Under the pieces are notes generated by a model. The model saw nothing but the letters and a program-made list of their open reading frames with translations, searched no databases and was not told the DNA's origin. The translations under genes were made by a program, and so were the position numbers. A stretch of DNA of 64,000 bases from Thalassotalea profundi (GTDB lineage: Bacteria > Pseudomonadota > Gammaproteobacteria > Enterobacterales > Alteromonadaceae), in assembly GCF_014653195.1 (NCBI RefSeq), contig NZ_BNAH01000004.1, positions 235,959 to 299,958 of the forward strand, written 5' to 3'. How positions within the stretch are numbered: the first letter of the stretch is position 1; the number at the start of each line of letters is the position of its first letter. Positions 10,342-18,981 of the stretch are shown piece by piece.

Positions 10342-10959
10342 TTATGAGTCTTGAACTCTGCGGTGATTAACAATTAAGCCACCTAAAAGCATTAATAACA
10401 GTAAACTTAATGTGCTAGGCTCAGGGACCGTTGCCACGTTACCTACTGTTAATTGCGTATTTGATGAAGTAATTCGTGAAAAGCTATTACCCAAATCATC
10501 GGTCAATTGTATATTACTTAACGTTATATCAGACATGCCAGACATAAGCGCTGTAAAATTAATAGTCACTAAGTTAAATGATGCTAAGCCGTCTTGCGCA
10601 AAAAATAAATCATCAAAGAAAGCGAATGAGGTTTCTCCAACATTCAATGTACCTGGTGCAGGTTGGCTAATGTCTTGAAAACTTGCAAAAACAGGATCAA
10701 CATCTAGCTTGTTGCCAAAGGTAATAGAGTCGAAGGCTAAAACACTTTCATCAAAGTTAATATCAACATTAAATATCGCTAATAATTTTTGAAAGCCAAC
10801 GTTATCGTATTCAATCTCGTTAATATCAATGATTAAAGCGATGCTATCGCCCACTTGATAATTAGATTGTGCACTTTCAGCAGTAATTAATGTGGCTTGA
10901 GCATTAGTGGCGGTTAATGCAATTAAACATAAAAGTGAAGCGAGTAAAACATTTTTCAT
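10342..10959 (-). CDS. Exported PEP-CTERM protein
   Basis: This 205-residue protein has a clear signal peptide (MKNVLLASLLCLIALTATNAQA, cleavage near residue 22). Its C-terminal sorting signal is VPEPSTLSLLLLMLLGG followed by basic residues NHRR. This tripartite PEP motif, hydrophobic helix and basic tail is the mark of proteins handled by exosortase (EpsH) in biofilm or exopolysaccharide producers. The middle is acidic and beta-rich, with alternating IDINEIEYDNVGF-type strands, and may be a cohesin-like or carbohydrate-binding sandwich; that is a guess. No exosortase lies in the window. Its neighbour at 11134-15147 is also secreted. Confidence 0.88.
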   Translation of the reverse strand: MKNVLLASLLCLIALTATNAQATLITAESAQSNYQVGDSIALIIDINEIEYDNVGFQKLLAIFNVDINFDESVLAFDSITFGNKLDVDPVFASFQDISQPAPGTLNVGETSFAFFDDLFFAQDGLASFNLVTINFTALMSGMSDITLSNIQLTDDLGNSFSRITSSNTQLTVGNVATVPEPSTLSLLLLMLLGGLIVNHRRVQDS

Positions 10960-10987
10960 GGTTATTCCTATTATAAATTTTTAAATG

Positions 10988-11068
10988 TAGGTCGGTATTT
11001 ATGCCGACAATAATTTTTAAATCTGATACAAAATTCTCTAATCTAGGTCCGCATTTATGGCGACAATA
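10988..11068 (+). repeat. Pair of direct hairpin repeats (REP-like)
   Basis: Two 25-base units at 10988-11012 and 11044-11068 lie in the same orientation. They share TAGGTC, then ATTTATG, then CGACAATA, and differ at three positions. The first can fold as GTCGG / CCGAC around an AT loop; the second has two mismatches in that stem. They sit between the stop of the nuclease gene and the start of the PEP-CTERM gene, both on the minus strand. The layout resembles short interspersed palindromes of the REP type. Confidence 0.6.
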
Positions 11069-11133
11069 GTAGCCCTTAATAGTTGATATTTTTAAGGGCT
11101 ACTTATGATCTAAACGTTACCTACTGATTAACA

Positions 11134-14100
11134 TTAATTAAGCGCACAGCGACTTCTAGTACAAAGTCCCATTAATGCGCGGACATCAGCGGTGTTGACT
11201 ACTGTGTCATTATTGAAGTCGTATGAACTATCAAAAACAACGCCTTCTCTTAGCTGTTGGTTAAAAAGTCTAATGTCATTCATATCAATGTCATTATCAT
11301 TATCTAAATCACCAGTTAAGCTTGCTGTATTGGTTAAGTTTAATGACACAATGATCGGGTCATGATCAGAGGCTCTGAACGGGTCAGCACGATAAAAACT
11401 CTCTAACTGTGCGTCAGATTTATTTTCAGTGTTGTAGTCAAATGCACGTGGTTCATCTGCATTAATATGCCAAACTGTAACGTCTTCAACTAAAGATGAC
11501 ATTGCTGCATTAGCAATTGCATGATCTAAATAACCAATTTCGCCACCAAAAGAATAAGAATAAGCTGAGTTACCTAAGTAATTAGCTAATAAATTTTGAT
11601 AGTTATTGTTGGTAAATTCACGAATGGGATCTTCCTGGCCATAAGCGTTTAAATCACCAATTATTAATGTGTTTTGTTCACTTACATTCGTTGGGTTTGA
11701 CTCAAGCCATGTCATCAGCTTTGCCGCTGCTTGTGTACGTAACTCATTCCAACAGCTTTGTCCGTCATTTAAATCCATGTTATTACCTGTAGCACTGCCA
11801 CAACTACCTTTTGATTTAAAATGATTTACCGCAACGGTAAATACTTTGTTGTTAGCAATAGAGTTAAATGATTGAACAAGTGGTTGGCGGTTTCCATAAT
11901 CAAATGGCGCGCTGTCTAATGTTACGGCATTATTAACCAAACTCACTTTACTTGGCTTGTATAATAGGCCGACGGTAATTTCGTCTGAACCTATGTTATT
12001 TGTATCCATAGACACATATTGATAGGTATTAGCACCTACTGCTTCATTAAGCTCTTGTGTTAAATTGGCGATAGCTGAAAACTCACTAAAACCATCATTT
12101 TCAATTTCCATCAAACCAATAATATCAGCGTCAATTTCAGTTAATGCGGCAACTATTTTACTACTTTGGCGGCTAAACTCTAAGGCAGTTGTTGCGCCTC
12201 TTGAAGTAGGAAAACCGCCACCTTGTCCATTACCATTGAAATAGTTAAGTACATTGAAGCTTGCTATTTTAATATCAGCAACGTTGGCTAATTGTGGTTG
12301 AAGCTTTCTATCATTGCTCTGCTCAATTAAAGGTGGTGTGCTTGGTAATAATTGGTAATTACTATAACTAAAATCAATAACCCCCATTAAATTACGAACA
12401 GTGTCGCCTAGTCGAACTGTATTTTCATGAGCTAATCCATCGCTTGGGAAAAGCACAGGATCAGGATTTTGAGCACTACTTATATCATCTACTAGTAAGC
12501 GATTTTTAGCATTTTTTTCTGCTAAAGCAATGGCTTGAGGACTATTTGCCGTAAAGACATTGGTAGGAATGATTAAACGTCCATTAGACACAGTAAACTG
12601 GCCAAAACGCGCTAAGTTATAGGTATCGGCAACACTTAACACTTGAGAATTGCTTACTAACATTCCTTCTAGCGATTCAAAGGCGTCTAGTTGCTCAGAA
12701 GGTAGTGAAAACTCTGTGGCAATAATAGGGCTAGTTGCACCGCAGTCTAATAGTGCTTCATCTAGTGTAAGCTGTGTGCGTTGATATTCTTCTTTAATCG
12801 TGCCTTTAGCTCGAATTAACTGTCCTACACTCGGCATTTGATCTTTATTATTTAATGAAATAAACAGACCTTCTGAAGTGCTACTATCATTGTCAGAATC
12901 ACTAGCTTCTTCTTGGATAAAAAAGCCAGATAAATTTTCTGCTGTTAAGGTCACAACGGCTTCAACTACCTTGGTTTCACCGACGAATGGTGAGCTTTGT
13001 GAATGACCTTGTATCGCGCTAATTAACGTTGCTTCGTCGTAACATGCGCCTAATGTAGAGGTAGGAGGTGTTTCATTACCACCACCTTCACCATCGAATT
13101 GATGAGTACCTAGAAAAGTAAATGTGTCGCTTGCATGCTCATCCCATTCAATTGTTCTATCGAAAGTATCATTTACAACAGTATCACCTTGAACAACTGA
13201 CTCTTTACGAGTTAATGTTACATTTGATCCCCAAGATTGACGGACGCCTTTGGTGCCAAAACTATCAACTACATTGCCATCATAAGTTAATTCAACATAA
13301 TCATCACCATTGAAGTTAACTGTACTTGAAAATACGTCGATATAGGGTTTTAAAGCACTATTATCAGTAATTTGACTCGAACCTAATACAAGCACATCGT
13401 TAGCTAAAATTTCACCTGACAGGGCTAGAGTAGAGTTAGGTTCACTACTTCCATTAGAGTAGAGCTTTAACTCCCAATTAGTTAATGAAATTGTCGCTGA
13501 AGTAGGATTAAAAATCTCAATAGCTTTATTGTAACTACTCCCCTCTACATACTCAGAAATAAACAAACCGCCATTGCTTGTTGGAGGTTCAATAGGATCT
13601 GTTGGTTCTGTAGGGTCCGTTGGATCAGTTGGATCAGTGGGTTCTGTAGGGTCCGTTGGTTCAGTGGGTTCTCCTGAGCAATTGTCAGAGAAAACGCTAT
13701 TTACCCATTCTGGGTGATCAATAAATGGATTACGATTACCTTGAAATTCATAAATGGCATTGTTTCTAGATTTTTCAATATTATCAACGGGATCTGCTGC
13801 ATGCCATGTAAGTAAGGCACATAGTTTACCGAGCTTGGCCTCTCCAGTATTGGTTAAATAATTAACTAACGTTAAATCTGGTGTTTGTGCATCTAAGCCT
13901 TGGTACCTAACATCCATATAAAACATCATACGCGCAACATCACCTTTGACCGAATCTCTTGGTTCGAAAGAGTTACTGTCATATTTATTTGCTGGAGCTT
14001 CAGGTAATACGTTATCGCTGTAATCAAAATCTAAATTACCGCGTGAAGCGTTAACTGAAATATCTGATGGGCGAAGGTGATGTATATCTGTATAAGCTGT

Positions 14101-15147
14101 TGTACTTGAACTTGGAAAACCGTGGCTTTTCGCCCATACGTGCTCTCTGTTCCAATTGTCTTGGTTAGTTGATTGTGAGCCACTTCCATTTGAGAATTTA
14201 GCGATTGAAGTGCCTTTATATATTAGTAATACATTGTCGCTATTAAATGGATCTTCATCAGTTTGTGTTAATGCAGTCCAAACTTCTGAATACGTTAGGG
14301 GTTGATGACCAGTAGAAATAATGTTCGATAAGCTGTCTTTAAGTTGATTTTTGCTATAATTTGCATCTAAGGCTGCATACATATTTGCATAATAGCTTGT
14401 ATCATCAAATGTTTGCGCGTCAGCAATTTTCGTTAAATCTGGACAGTTATAACACGCATTGGTGATTGTTGTTGGCTCATTATTAGGCTCTTCTATTTCA
14501 CCTTCACCTTCATCTGGTTCTTCACCACTTAAGGAGCCACTTAACACTAAGTCATCAAAACTAATATACTCATCACCGGCGTTATTAAGCATACTAATTC
14601 TTATGGCTAATGTATTACCACTTGGAATGTCGACATTAATTTGTTGTGAGGTAAAATTCCCTGTTAATGGTAATTGTGCTGTACCTGCATTTTGTGCCGC
14701 GACGAACTCACCACCATTAATGGAGTATTCAATATTGAAAAAATCTAATCCTTCATGCGTACCATCTTCTGATGCTACAAGACTTAACGATAGTTGTTGA
14801 TAATTGCTAATATTGATTGTTTCTGTTTGCCAATAGGCGACACCATCTAAATCGCGCCCCTCAAATTTTTGATTGGTGACTTTAAACCAGTCACTTGAAG
14901 CCGTTAATTTGGCTGAACTTACATCAATTGACCATTTGGTTATGTTGGACATGTTTAAGGTGGAATTTACTGCACCTTTTCCTTCAACAGCTGGATCATT
15001 AAAATTTTCTTGCCAAACGACATCAGCATAGGCTGAAGCTGATAAAAAGCTAGCGATTAAAATACTTGTTATTTTGTTGAATTTATTGGTGTTATGTTGG
15101 TTTTCTTTATTTTTATTTACTACAGGTATACGTAAATTGTTTTTCAT
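11134..15147 (-). CDS. Secreted double-nuclease: endonuclease I domain plus ExeM/NucH-type nuclease and dockerin
   Basis: The 1337-residue protein has a signal peptide ending near residue 41 (SASAYA). Parts in order: a beta-sandwich-like region to about 210; an acidic linker; an endonuclease I domain (about 240-490) with the active-site block NREHVWAKSHGFP at about 331-343 and HHLRPSD; a Pro-Thr-Asp/Glu repeat linker at about 492-520; a lamin-tail domain starting GLFISEYVEGSSYNKAIEIF (about 526); an OB-fold region; an exonuclease-endonuclease-phosphatase domain from ASFNVLNYF (about 960) to RASDHDPI (about 1260), with IGDLNAYGQEDP; and a C-terminal dockerin with two Ca-binding loops (GDLDNDNDIDMNDIRLF and DFNNDTVVNTADVRAL). 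It should degrade extracellular DNA. The two nuclease domains in one chain are the notable feature. Confidence 0.9.
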   Translation of the reverse strand: MKNNLRIPVVNKNKENQHNTNKFNKITSILIASFLSASAYADVVWQENFNDPAVEGKGAVNSTLNMSNITKWSIDVSSAKLTASSDWFKVTNQKFEGRDLDGVAYWQTETINISNYQQLSLSLVASEDGTHEGLDFFNIEYSINGGEFVAAQNAGTAQLPLTGNFTSQQINVDIPSGNTLAIRISMLNNAGDEYISFDDLVLSGSLSGEEPDEGEGEIEEPNNEPTTITNACYNCPDLTKIADAQTFDDTSYYANMYAALDANYSKNQLKDSLSNIISTGHQPLTYSEVWTALTQTDEDPFNSDNVLLIYKGTSIAKFSNGSGSQSTNQDNWNREHVWAKSHGFPSSSTTAYTDIHHLRPSDISVNASRGNLDFDYSDNVLPEAPANKYDSNSFEPRDSVKGDVARMMFYMDVRYQGLDAQTPDLTLVNYLTNTGEAKLGKLCALLTWHAADPVDNIEKSRNNAIYEFQGNRNPFIDHPEWVNSVFSDNCSGEPTEPTDPTEPTDPTDPTDPTEPTDPIEPPTSNGGLFISEYVEGSSYNKAIEIFNPTSATISLTNWELKLYSNGSSEPNSTLALSGEILANDVLVLGSSQITDNSALKPYIDVFSSTVNFNGDDYVELTYDGNVVDSFGTKGVRQSWGSNVTLTRKESVVQGDTVVNDTFDRTIEWDEHASDTFTFLGTHQFDGEGGGNETPPTSTLGACYDEATLISAIQGHSQSSPFVGETKVVEAVVTLTAENLSGFFIQEEASDSDNDSSTSEGLFISLNNKDQMPSVGQLIRAKGTIKEEYQRTQLTLDEALLDCGATSPIIATEFSLPSEQLDAFESLEGMLVSNSQVLSVADTYNLARFGQFTVSNGRLIIPTNVFTANSPQAIALAEKNAKNRLLVDDISSAQNPDPVLFPSDGLAHENTVRLGDTVRNLMGVIDFSYSNYQLLPSTPPLIEQSNDRKLQPQLANVADIKIASFNVLNYFNGNGQGGGFPTSRGATTALEFSRQSSKIVAALTEIDADIIGLMEIENDGFSEFSAIANLTQELNEAVGANTYQYVSMDTNNIGSDEITVGLLYKPSKVSLVNNAVTLDSAPFDYGNRQPLVQSFNSIANNKVFTVAVNHFKSKGSCGSATGNNMDLNDGQSCWNELRTQAAAKLMTWLESNPTNVSEQNTLIIGDLNAYGQEDPIREFTNNNYQNLLANYLGNSAYSYSFGGEIGYLDHAIANAAMSSLVEDVTVWHINADEPRAFDYNTENKSDAQLESFYRADPFRASDHDPIIVSLNLTNTASLTGDLDNDNDIDMNDIRLFNQQLREGVVFDSSYDFNNDTVVNTADVRALMGLCTRSRCALN

Positions 15148-15361
15148 TTTATTGCATCCATAAGTTTATGATCCTCGCTATAATGGCCCAACACTGTTAA
15201 ATATATGTGACATTTTTTTAACATATTTAAAAAACATAACCATTTGGTTTGTTTTTGTAAGTAGGTGTATTTTAATGATTGAGATTATCGAAAATGAACA
15301 AATAAAAGGCGTAATAAAATTATAAAGTTAGTTACTTAACGATGAAAAAATGATTTAATAG

Positions 15362-15377
15362 CTGTACAAATACACAG
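15362..15377 (+). promoter_or_regulatory. Candidate LexA (SOS) box upstream of rmuC
   Basis: CTGTACAAATACACAG matches the gammaproteobacterial LexA core CTGT-N8-ACAG exactly, with an AT-rich spacer. It lies 68 bases before the rmuC ATG, a normal distance for an operator overlapping a promoter. Repression by LexA is inferred. Confidence 0.6.
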
Positions 15378-15445
15378 TTCAATGTTTTTAATATACATTT
15401 GATGAAAAGTGTCATTTTTAATTACAAACTAGGTTAGATAATGTA

Positions 15446-16900
15446 ATGGATAAACTCACAGCACTGACAACATCTTCGTTAACAAACTCTACTATAAATG
15501 AACAGCTTTTTTGGATTCTTACTATCGGTTTGTCGGTTATTGCATTAATAGTGTTAATTATTTTATTTTTATTACTTAAATATAAAAGTCACAATCAGCA
15601 GCTTTTACAGCTTTTAAATCAGCAACAAGAATTAACAATACGAGCTAGTCAATCAGAGGCTGGCTTTCAGCAACAATTAATTTCGACACTATCTTCAAAT
15701 CATCAAGTGATTACTAACCATCAGTTTGAGCTTAAAAACTACTTTGAGCAGCAGTTAGCTGAACTTAAATTAAAACTATTACGACAACAGGCAGACTTAT
15801 CTGAGAAACAAGGGCAGGGAGTTTCTACCTTAAATGAAAAGCTATTAACTGTATTACACCAGCATCAGCAGCTATTTACTGATAACCAAAATAAAGCGCT
15901 TGAGCAATTAATGAAACACCTAAACGATAATCATCAAGTAAATAGAGAAGAACAAAGTAAATCAATGCTTGCTTCTAGCGAGCAAATGACAAAAAAAATT
16001 AATGAACTAACACTTTCAACTGACAATCGCTTGAAAGAAATTAGTGAACAAGTAGAAAAACGCTTAGCTGATGGTTTTGAAAAAACCACTAAAACCTTTA
16101 ACGATATTGTTAAGCGTCTAGCGTTAATAGATGATGCGCAAAAGAAAATAACTGAGTTATCAACAAACGTTGTGAGTTTACAAGAGGTATTATCAGACAA
16201 ACGCTCTCGAGGGGCTTTTGGTGAAGTACAACTGAATGGCTTAATACGCAATGTTTTGCCTGAGCAAAGTTTTAGCTTACAACATACATTGTCTAATGGA
16301 AAAATAGCTGATTGCGCGTTATTTCTGCCTAAGCCAACGGGTACTGTGATTATCGACTCAAAGTTTCCTTTAGAAAGTTATCGTAAAATGACAAATATCC
16401 ATTTAGGCGATGCTGATAGAAAAGCAGCTGAGCGTCAATTTAAACTCGATATTAAAAAGCATATTAAAGATATTAGTGAAAAATATATTATTGAAAATGA
16501 AACCTCTGATGGCGCCATTATGTTTATTCCTGCTGAAGCCATTTTTGCAGAAATACATGGCCACCACAGTGATTTAGTTGAAATAGCTAATCAACAGCGT
16601 ATTTGGTTAACATCACCAACAACATTAATGGCAATATTAACAACAGCCCGTTCTGTGTTAAAAGATGAAGCGACTAAAGAGCAAATACATATCATTCAAG
16701 CGCATTTAGGTGAACTTGCTAATGACTTTAGTCGCTTTAGAACGCGTTTTGATAATTTAGCTAAACATATCGACCAAGCCGCTACAGATGTTAAGCAAAT
16801 TCATACATCAGCCAATAAAATATCAAATCGCTTTATTAAAATAGAAGAAGTAGATTTAACTTCAACACATAAAGTAAAACCTTTGAAATTGAATGAATAA
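15446..16900 (+). CDS. rmuC: RmuC, DNA recombination-limiting protein
   Basis: RmuC limits inversions at short inverted repeats and is a predicted nuclease or nuclease partner. The 484-residue product is close to E. coli RmuC (475). It has one N-terminal membrane helix (about residues 24-45), a long coiled coil (about 50-250), then the conserved PD-(D/E)XK-like core with RGAFGEVQLNGLIRNVLPE, ADCALFLPKPTGTVIIDSKF and AMLTTAR-type segments (TTLMAILTTARSVLKDEA). A consensus-like LexA box lies 68 bases upstream, so the gene may be damage-inducible. It converges with the gene at 16921-17409. Confidence 0.93.
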   Translation: MDKLTALTTSSLTNSTINEQLFWILTIGLSVIALIVLIILFLLLKYKSHNQQLLQLLNQQQELTIRASQSEAGFQQQLISTLSSNHQVITNHQFELKNYFEQQLAELKLKLLRQQADLSEKQGQGVSTLNEKLLTVLHQHQQLFTDNQNKALEQLMKHLNDNHQVNREEQSKSMLASSEQMTKKINELTLSTDNRLKEISEQVEKRLADGFEKTTKTFNDIVKRLALIDDAQKKITELSTNVVSLQEVLSDKRSRGAFGEVQLNGLIRNVLPEQSFSLQHTLSNGKIADCALFLPKPTGTVIIDSKFPLESYRKMTNIHLGDADRKAAERQFKLDIKKHIKDISEKYIIENETSDGAIMFIPAEAIFAEIHGHHSDLVEIANQQRIWLTSPTTLMAILTTARSVLKDEATKEQIHIIQAHLGELANDFSRFRTRFDNLAKHIDQAATDVKQIHTSANKISNRFIKIEEVDLTSTHKVKPLKLNE

Positions 16901-16920
16901 ACAAAATAAAGCGCCATTAT

Positions 16921-17409
16921 TTACTGCTTTATTAATTTAGGTTTTAGATCTTCAGGAACCTTTCTACGTAACATTATCCATAGAGGCCAACCAAATAATA
17001 TGGTTAATAGCCAAGTAAAGTAGTCAATTAAATAGAGTTCATTACGTTCTATGCCGACTTGGCGTATTAATTTACACCATGCAAAGAAACCAAATTGCGG
17101 TTTATATTTATATACTTTGTTATCTTTTATTCCCCATAAGTAATTATATTTAAAACAAAAATCGTGAATAATAACAGGAATTAATAATAGTCCTGTGGGT
17201 GAAAAAAATATCCAAACAATTGCAGGGTATGAACTACCATCAAAAATAAAACCTTTAGGAAAGATTATGCTTCTATTATTAGGTAATTGATAATGCCAAT
17301 TTTCAGTTAATTGCCACTGACGTCTTCTAAAAAGTAACAACCATACTTTGGTTAAAAAGTTGCTCTTTTGGGTTTTTATCGCAAAAGGCTGTAATATAGG
17401 CATTTCCAT
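16921..17409 (-). CDS. DUF1353-like protein
   Basis: This 162-residue protein resembles the DUF1353 family (PF07087), which is common in phages and bacteria and has no settled function. The core is FPKGFIFDGSSYPAIVWIFF, then LIPVIIHDFCFKYNYLWG, a pattern close to the 'GF.tDgaSvP...' and 'a...HD.lY' motifs of that family. The C-terminal third is hydrophobic (FTWLLTILFGWPLWIM) and ends in a basic tail. Two ATG codons (17409 and 17403) are possible starts. It is convergent with rmuC. The assignment is moderately sure; function is unknown. Confidence 0.6.
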   Translation of the reverse strand: MEMPILQPFAIKTQKSNFLTKVWLLLFRRRQWQLTENWHYQLPNNRSIIFPKGFIFDGSSYPAIVWIFFSPTGLLLIPVIIHDFCFKYNYLWGIKDNKVYKYKPQFGFFAWCKLIRQVGIERNELYLIDYFTWLLTILFGWPLWIMLRRKVPEDLKPKLIKQ

Positions 17410-17594
17410 GGCGTTGTTAATTAAATTAATTGTATTTACTGTATTTTATCGTTAAGTCACTAGAGTAATAAAACGCAAAATTTTATTACGTTTGATTGAA
17501 ATATTTGATTAAAGATTTACAAACGTTAGTGTTATTTTATTAAGTACACACGCTCAGCATTACCATTTATAAAGTATTCAAGAAAGGAAGTACG

Positions 17595-18941
17595 ATGACG
17601 TTAGATATACTCTCAGATTACATTGAAAAGTTAGAGCAACACCTTGCTGAGGAGTTGTCTCTAGATTTACTCATTGGAGAGTTAGCTGAGCAACTTCAAC
17701 CTGAGCAAATAGCAATTTTATTAGAAGCGTTTCCAATTAAATCTCGTTTAATTGTTTGGGAATTATTACCGAGTGATTGCCAAAAAGACGTTTTTCTAGA
17801 AATGAAAAATGAGTCTCGGCAGATGCTGTTAAATGTACTTAGCGATGATGCATGCTATTTGTTATTAGATAAATTAGACGCAAGTAGTTTACTTGATTTT
17901 ACTGATGATTTAAGTGATCGTTTTGTTGAATACGCTGTCGCTCAAATGACCGCGAAACAACGTGAGCACTTTAAAGCGGCCCAAGATTATAAAGACGATG
18001 AAGTAGGGCATTGGCAAACGTTTAATGCAAAACAAATTCCTCAGCAAATAAAAGTATCTGCCGCCAAAAAGTTGTGCTCTAAATCATTACCACAGTTGAC
18101 GGAAACAGTTTACGTTACTGATTCACAATCAAAATTAGTGGGTGAAATTGCGATTAACCGCTTGTTAAGCTTAGATGATGACGCGTTATTAGTTGATGTT
18201 ATTAACCATGATATCCAGTTTTTACAAGCAAGCAGTGATATGGATGAGGCTGCCGAAATTGTTATCATGTCAGGTAAATCAGCGCTTCCTATTGTCGATG
18301 ATAATGGTCGTTTAATGGGGAGACTTGATTTGTTTTCTGCTTTTAAACACCAAGAAGAAGAAAGAGACAATCAATTAATGCAATCAGCCGGTTTAGTTGA
18401 AGAGGAAGATTTATTTGCTAGTGTGTGGTTAAGTAGTAAAAACCGCGCTATTTGGTTAGGAATTAATTTAATAACGGCCTTTTTAGCTTCTTGGTTTATA
18501 GGTTTATTTGAAGCAACATTACAACAAGTGGTCGCATTAGCAGTACTTATGCCCGTAGTAGCTTCTATGGGGGGGATTTCAGGTAGTCAAACCCTTACTT
18601 TAATTATTAGGGGGTTAGCGTTAGGGCAAATTACTGATGCTAATAAAAAAGCAATTATTAATAAAGAGCTTAAAGTAGGTGCTATTAATGGCATATTATG
18701 GGCACTGGTAATTGGGATAATTACCTATTTTTGGTTTGAAAGTCCCATGCTTTCATTCACTATTTGTATTGCGATTTTAGGAAATATAATTGTGGCATCA
18801 TTATCAGGTGTTTGGGTGCCTTGGGTGCTTAATAAATTAAATATTGATCCTGCATTATCAGGTTCAGTCATTTTAACAACAGTCACTGATATTTTTGGTT
18901 TTATTGCCTTTTTAGGCTGTGGTACTTTATTTCTATTGTAG
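17595..18941 (+). CDS. mgtE: Magnesium transporter MgtE
   Basis: MgtE is a Mg2+-gated channel of the inner membrane. The 448-residue product has the three usual parts: an N-terminal helical domain rich in Asp/Glu (about 1-130), a tandem CBS domain (about 140-255, ending SALPIVDDNGRLMGRLDLFSAF), and five transmembrane helices. The pore signature PVVASMGGISGSQTLTLIIRGLALGQI includes the conserved GNxGxQ-type segment, here GGISGSQT. AAAGGAAG lies seven bases before the ATG. The zntB-like gene follows 40 bases downstream, so the two probably form a divalent-cation transport operon. The short leader shows no M-box riboswitch. Confidence 0.93.
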   Translation: MTLDILSDYIEKLEQHLAEELSLDLLIGELAEQLQPEQIAILLEAFPIKSRLIVWELLPSDCQKDVFLEMKNESRQMLLNVLSDDACYLLLDKLDASSLLDFTDDLSDRFVEYAVAQMTAKQREHFKAAQDYKDDEVGHWQTFNAKQIPQQIKVSAAKKLCSKSLPQLTETVYVTDSQSKLVGEIAINRLLSLDDDALLVDVINHDIQFLQASSDMDEAAEIVIMSGKSALPIVDDNGRLMGRLDLFSAFKHQEEERDNQLMQSAGLVEEEDLFASVWLSSKNRAIWLGINLITAFLASWFIGLFEATLQQVVALAVLMPVVASMGGISGSQTLTLIIRGLALGQITDANKKAIINKELKVGAINGILWALVIGIITYFWFESPMLSFTICIAILGNIIVASLSGVWVPWVLNKLNIDPALSGSVILTTVTDIFGFIAFLGCGTLFLL

Positions 18942-18981
18942 TCATTAATGCTACTTGGTGTTTTTTAGAAAGGAAAAAATA

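Noticed and set aside
13122..13313. Plus-strand ORF inside the nuclease gene
   Set aside because: It lies opposite a well-supported gene and arises from the Thr/Ser-rich codons there; it is a shadow frame.
13584..13672. Tandem DNA repeat in the nuclease gene as a mobile or CRISPR-like array
   Set aside because: The period follows codons and encodes the Pro-Thr-Asp/Glu linker, so it is protein-level repetition.
17410..17594. Mg2+ riboswitch (M-box) upstream of mgtE
   Set aside because: The leader is short and I see none of the conserved M-box segments.
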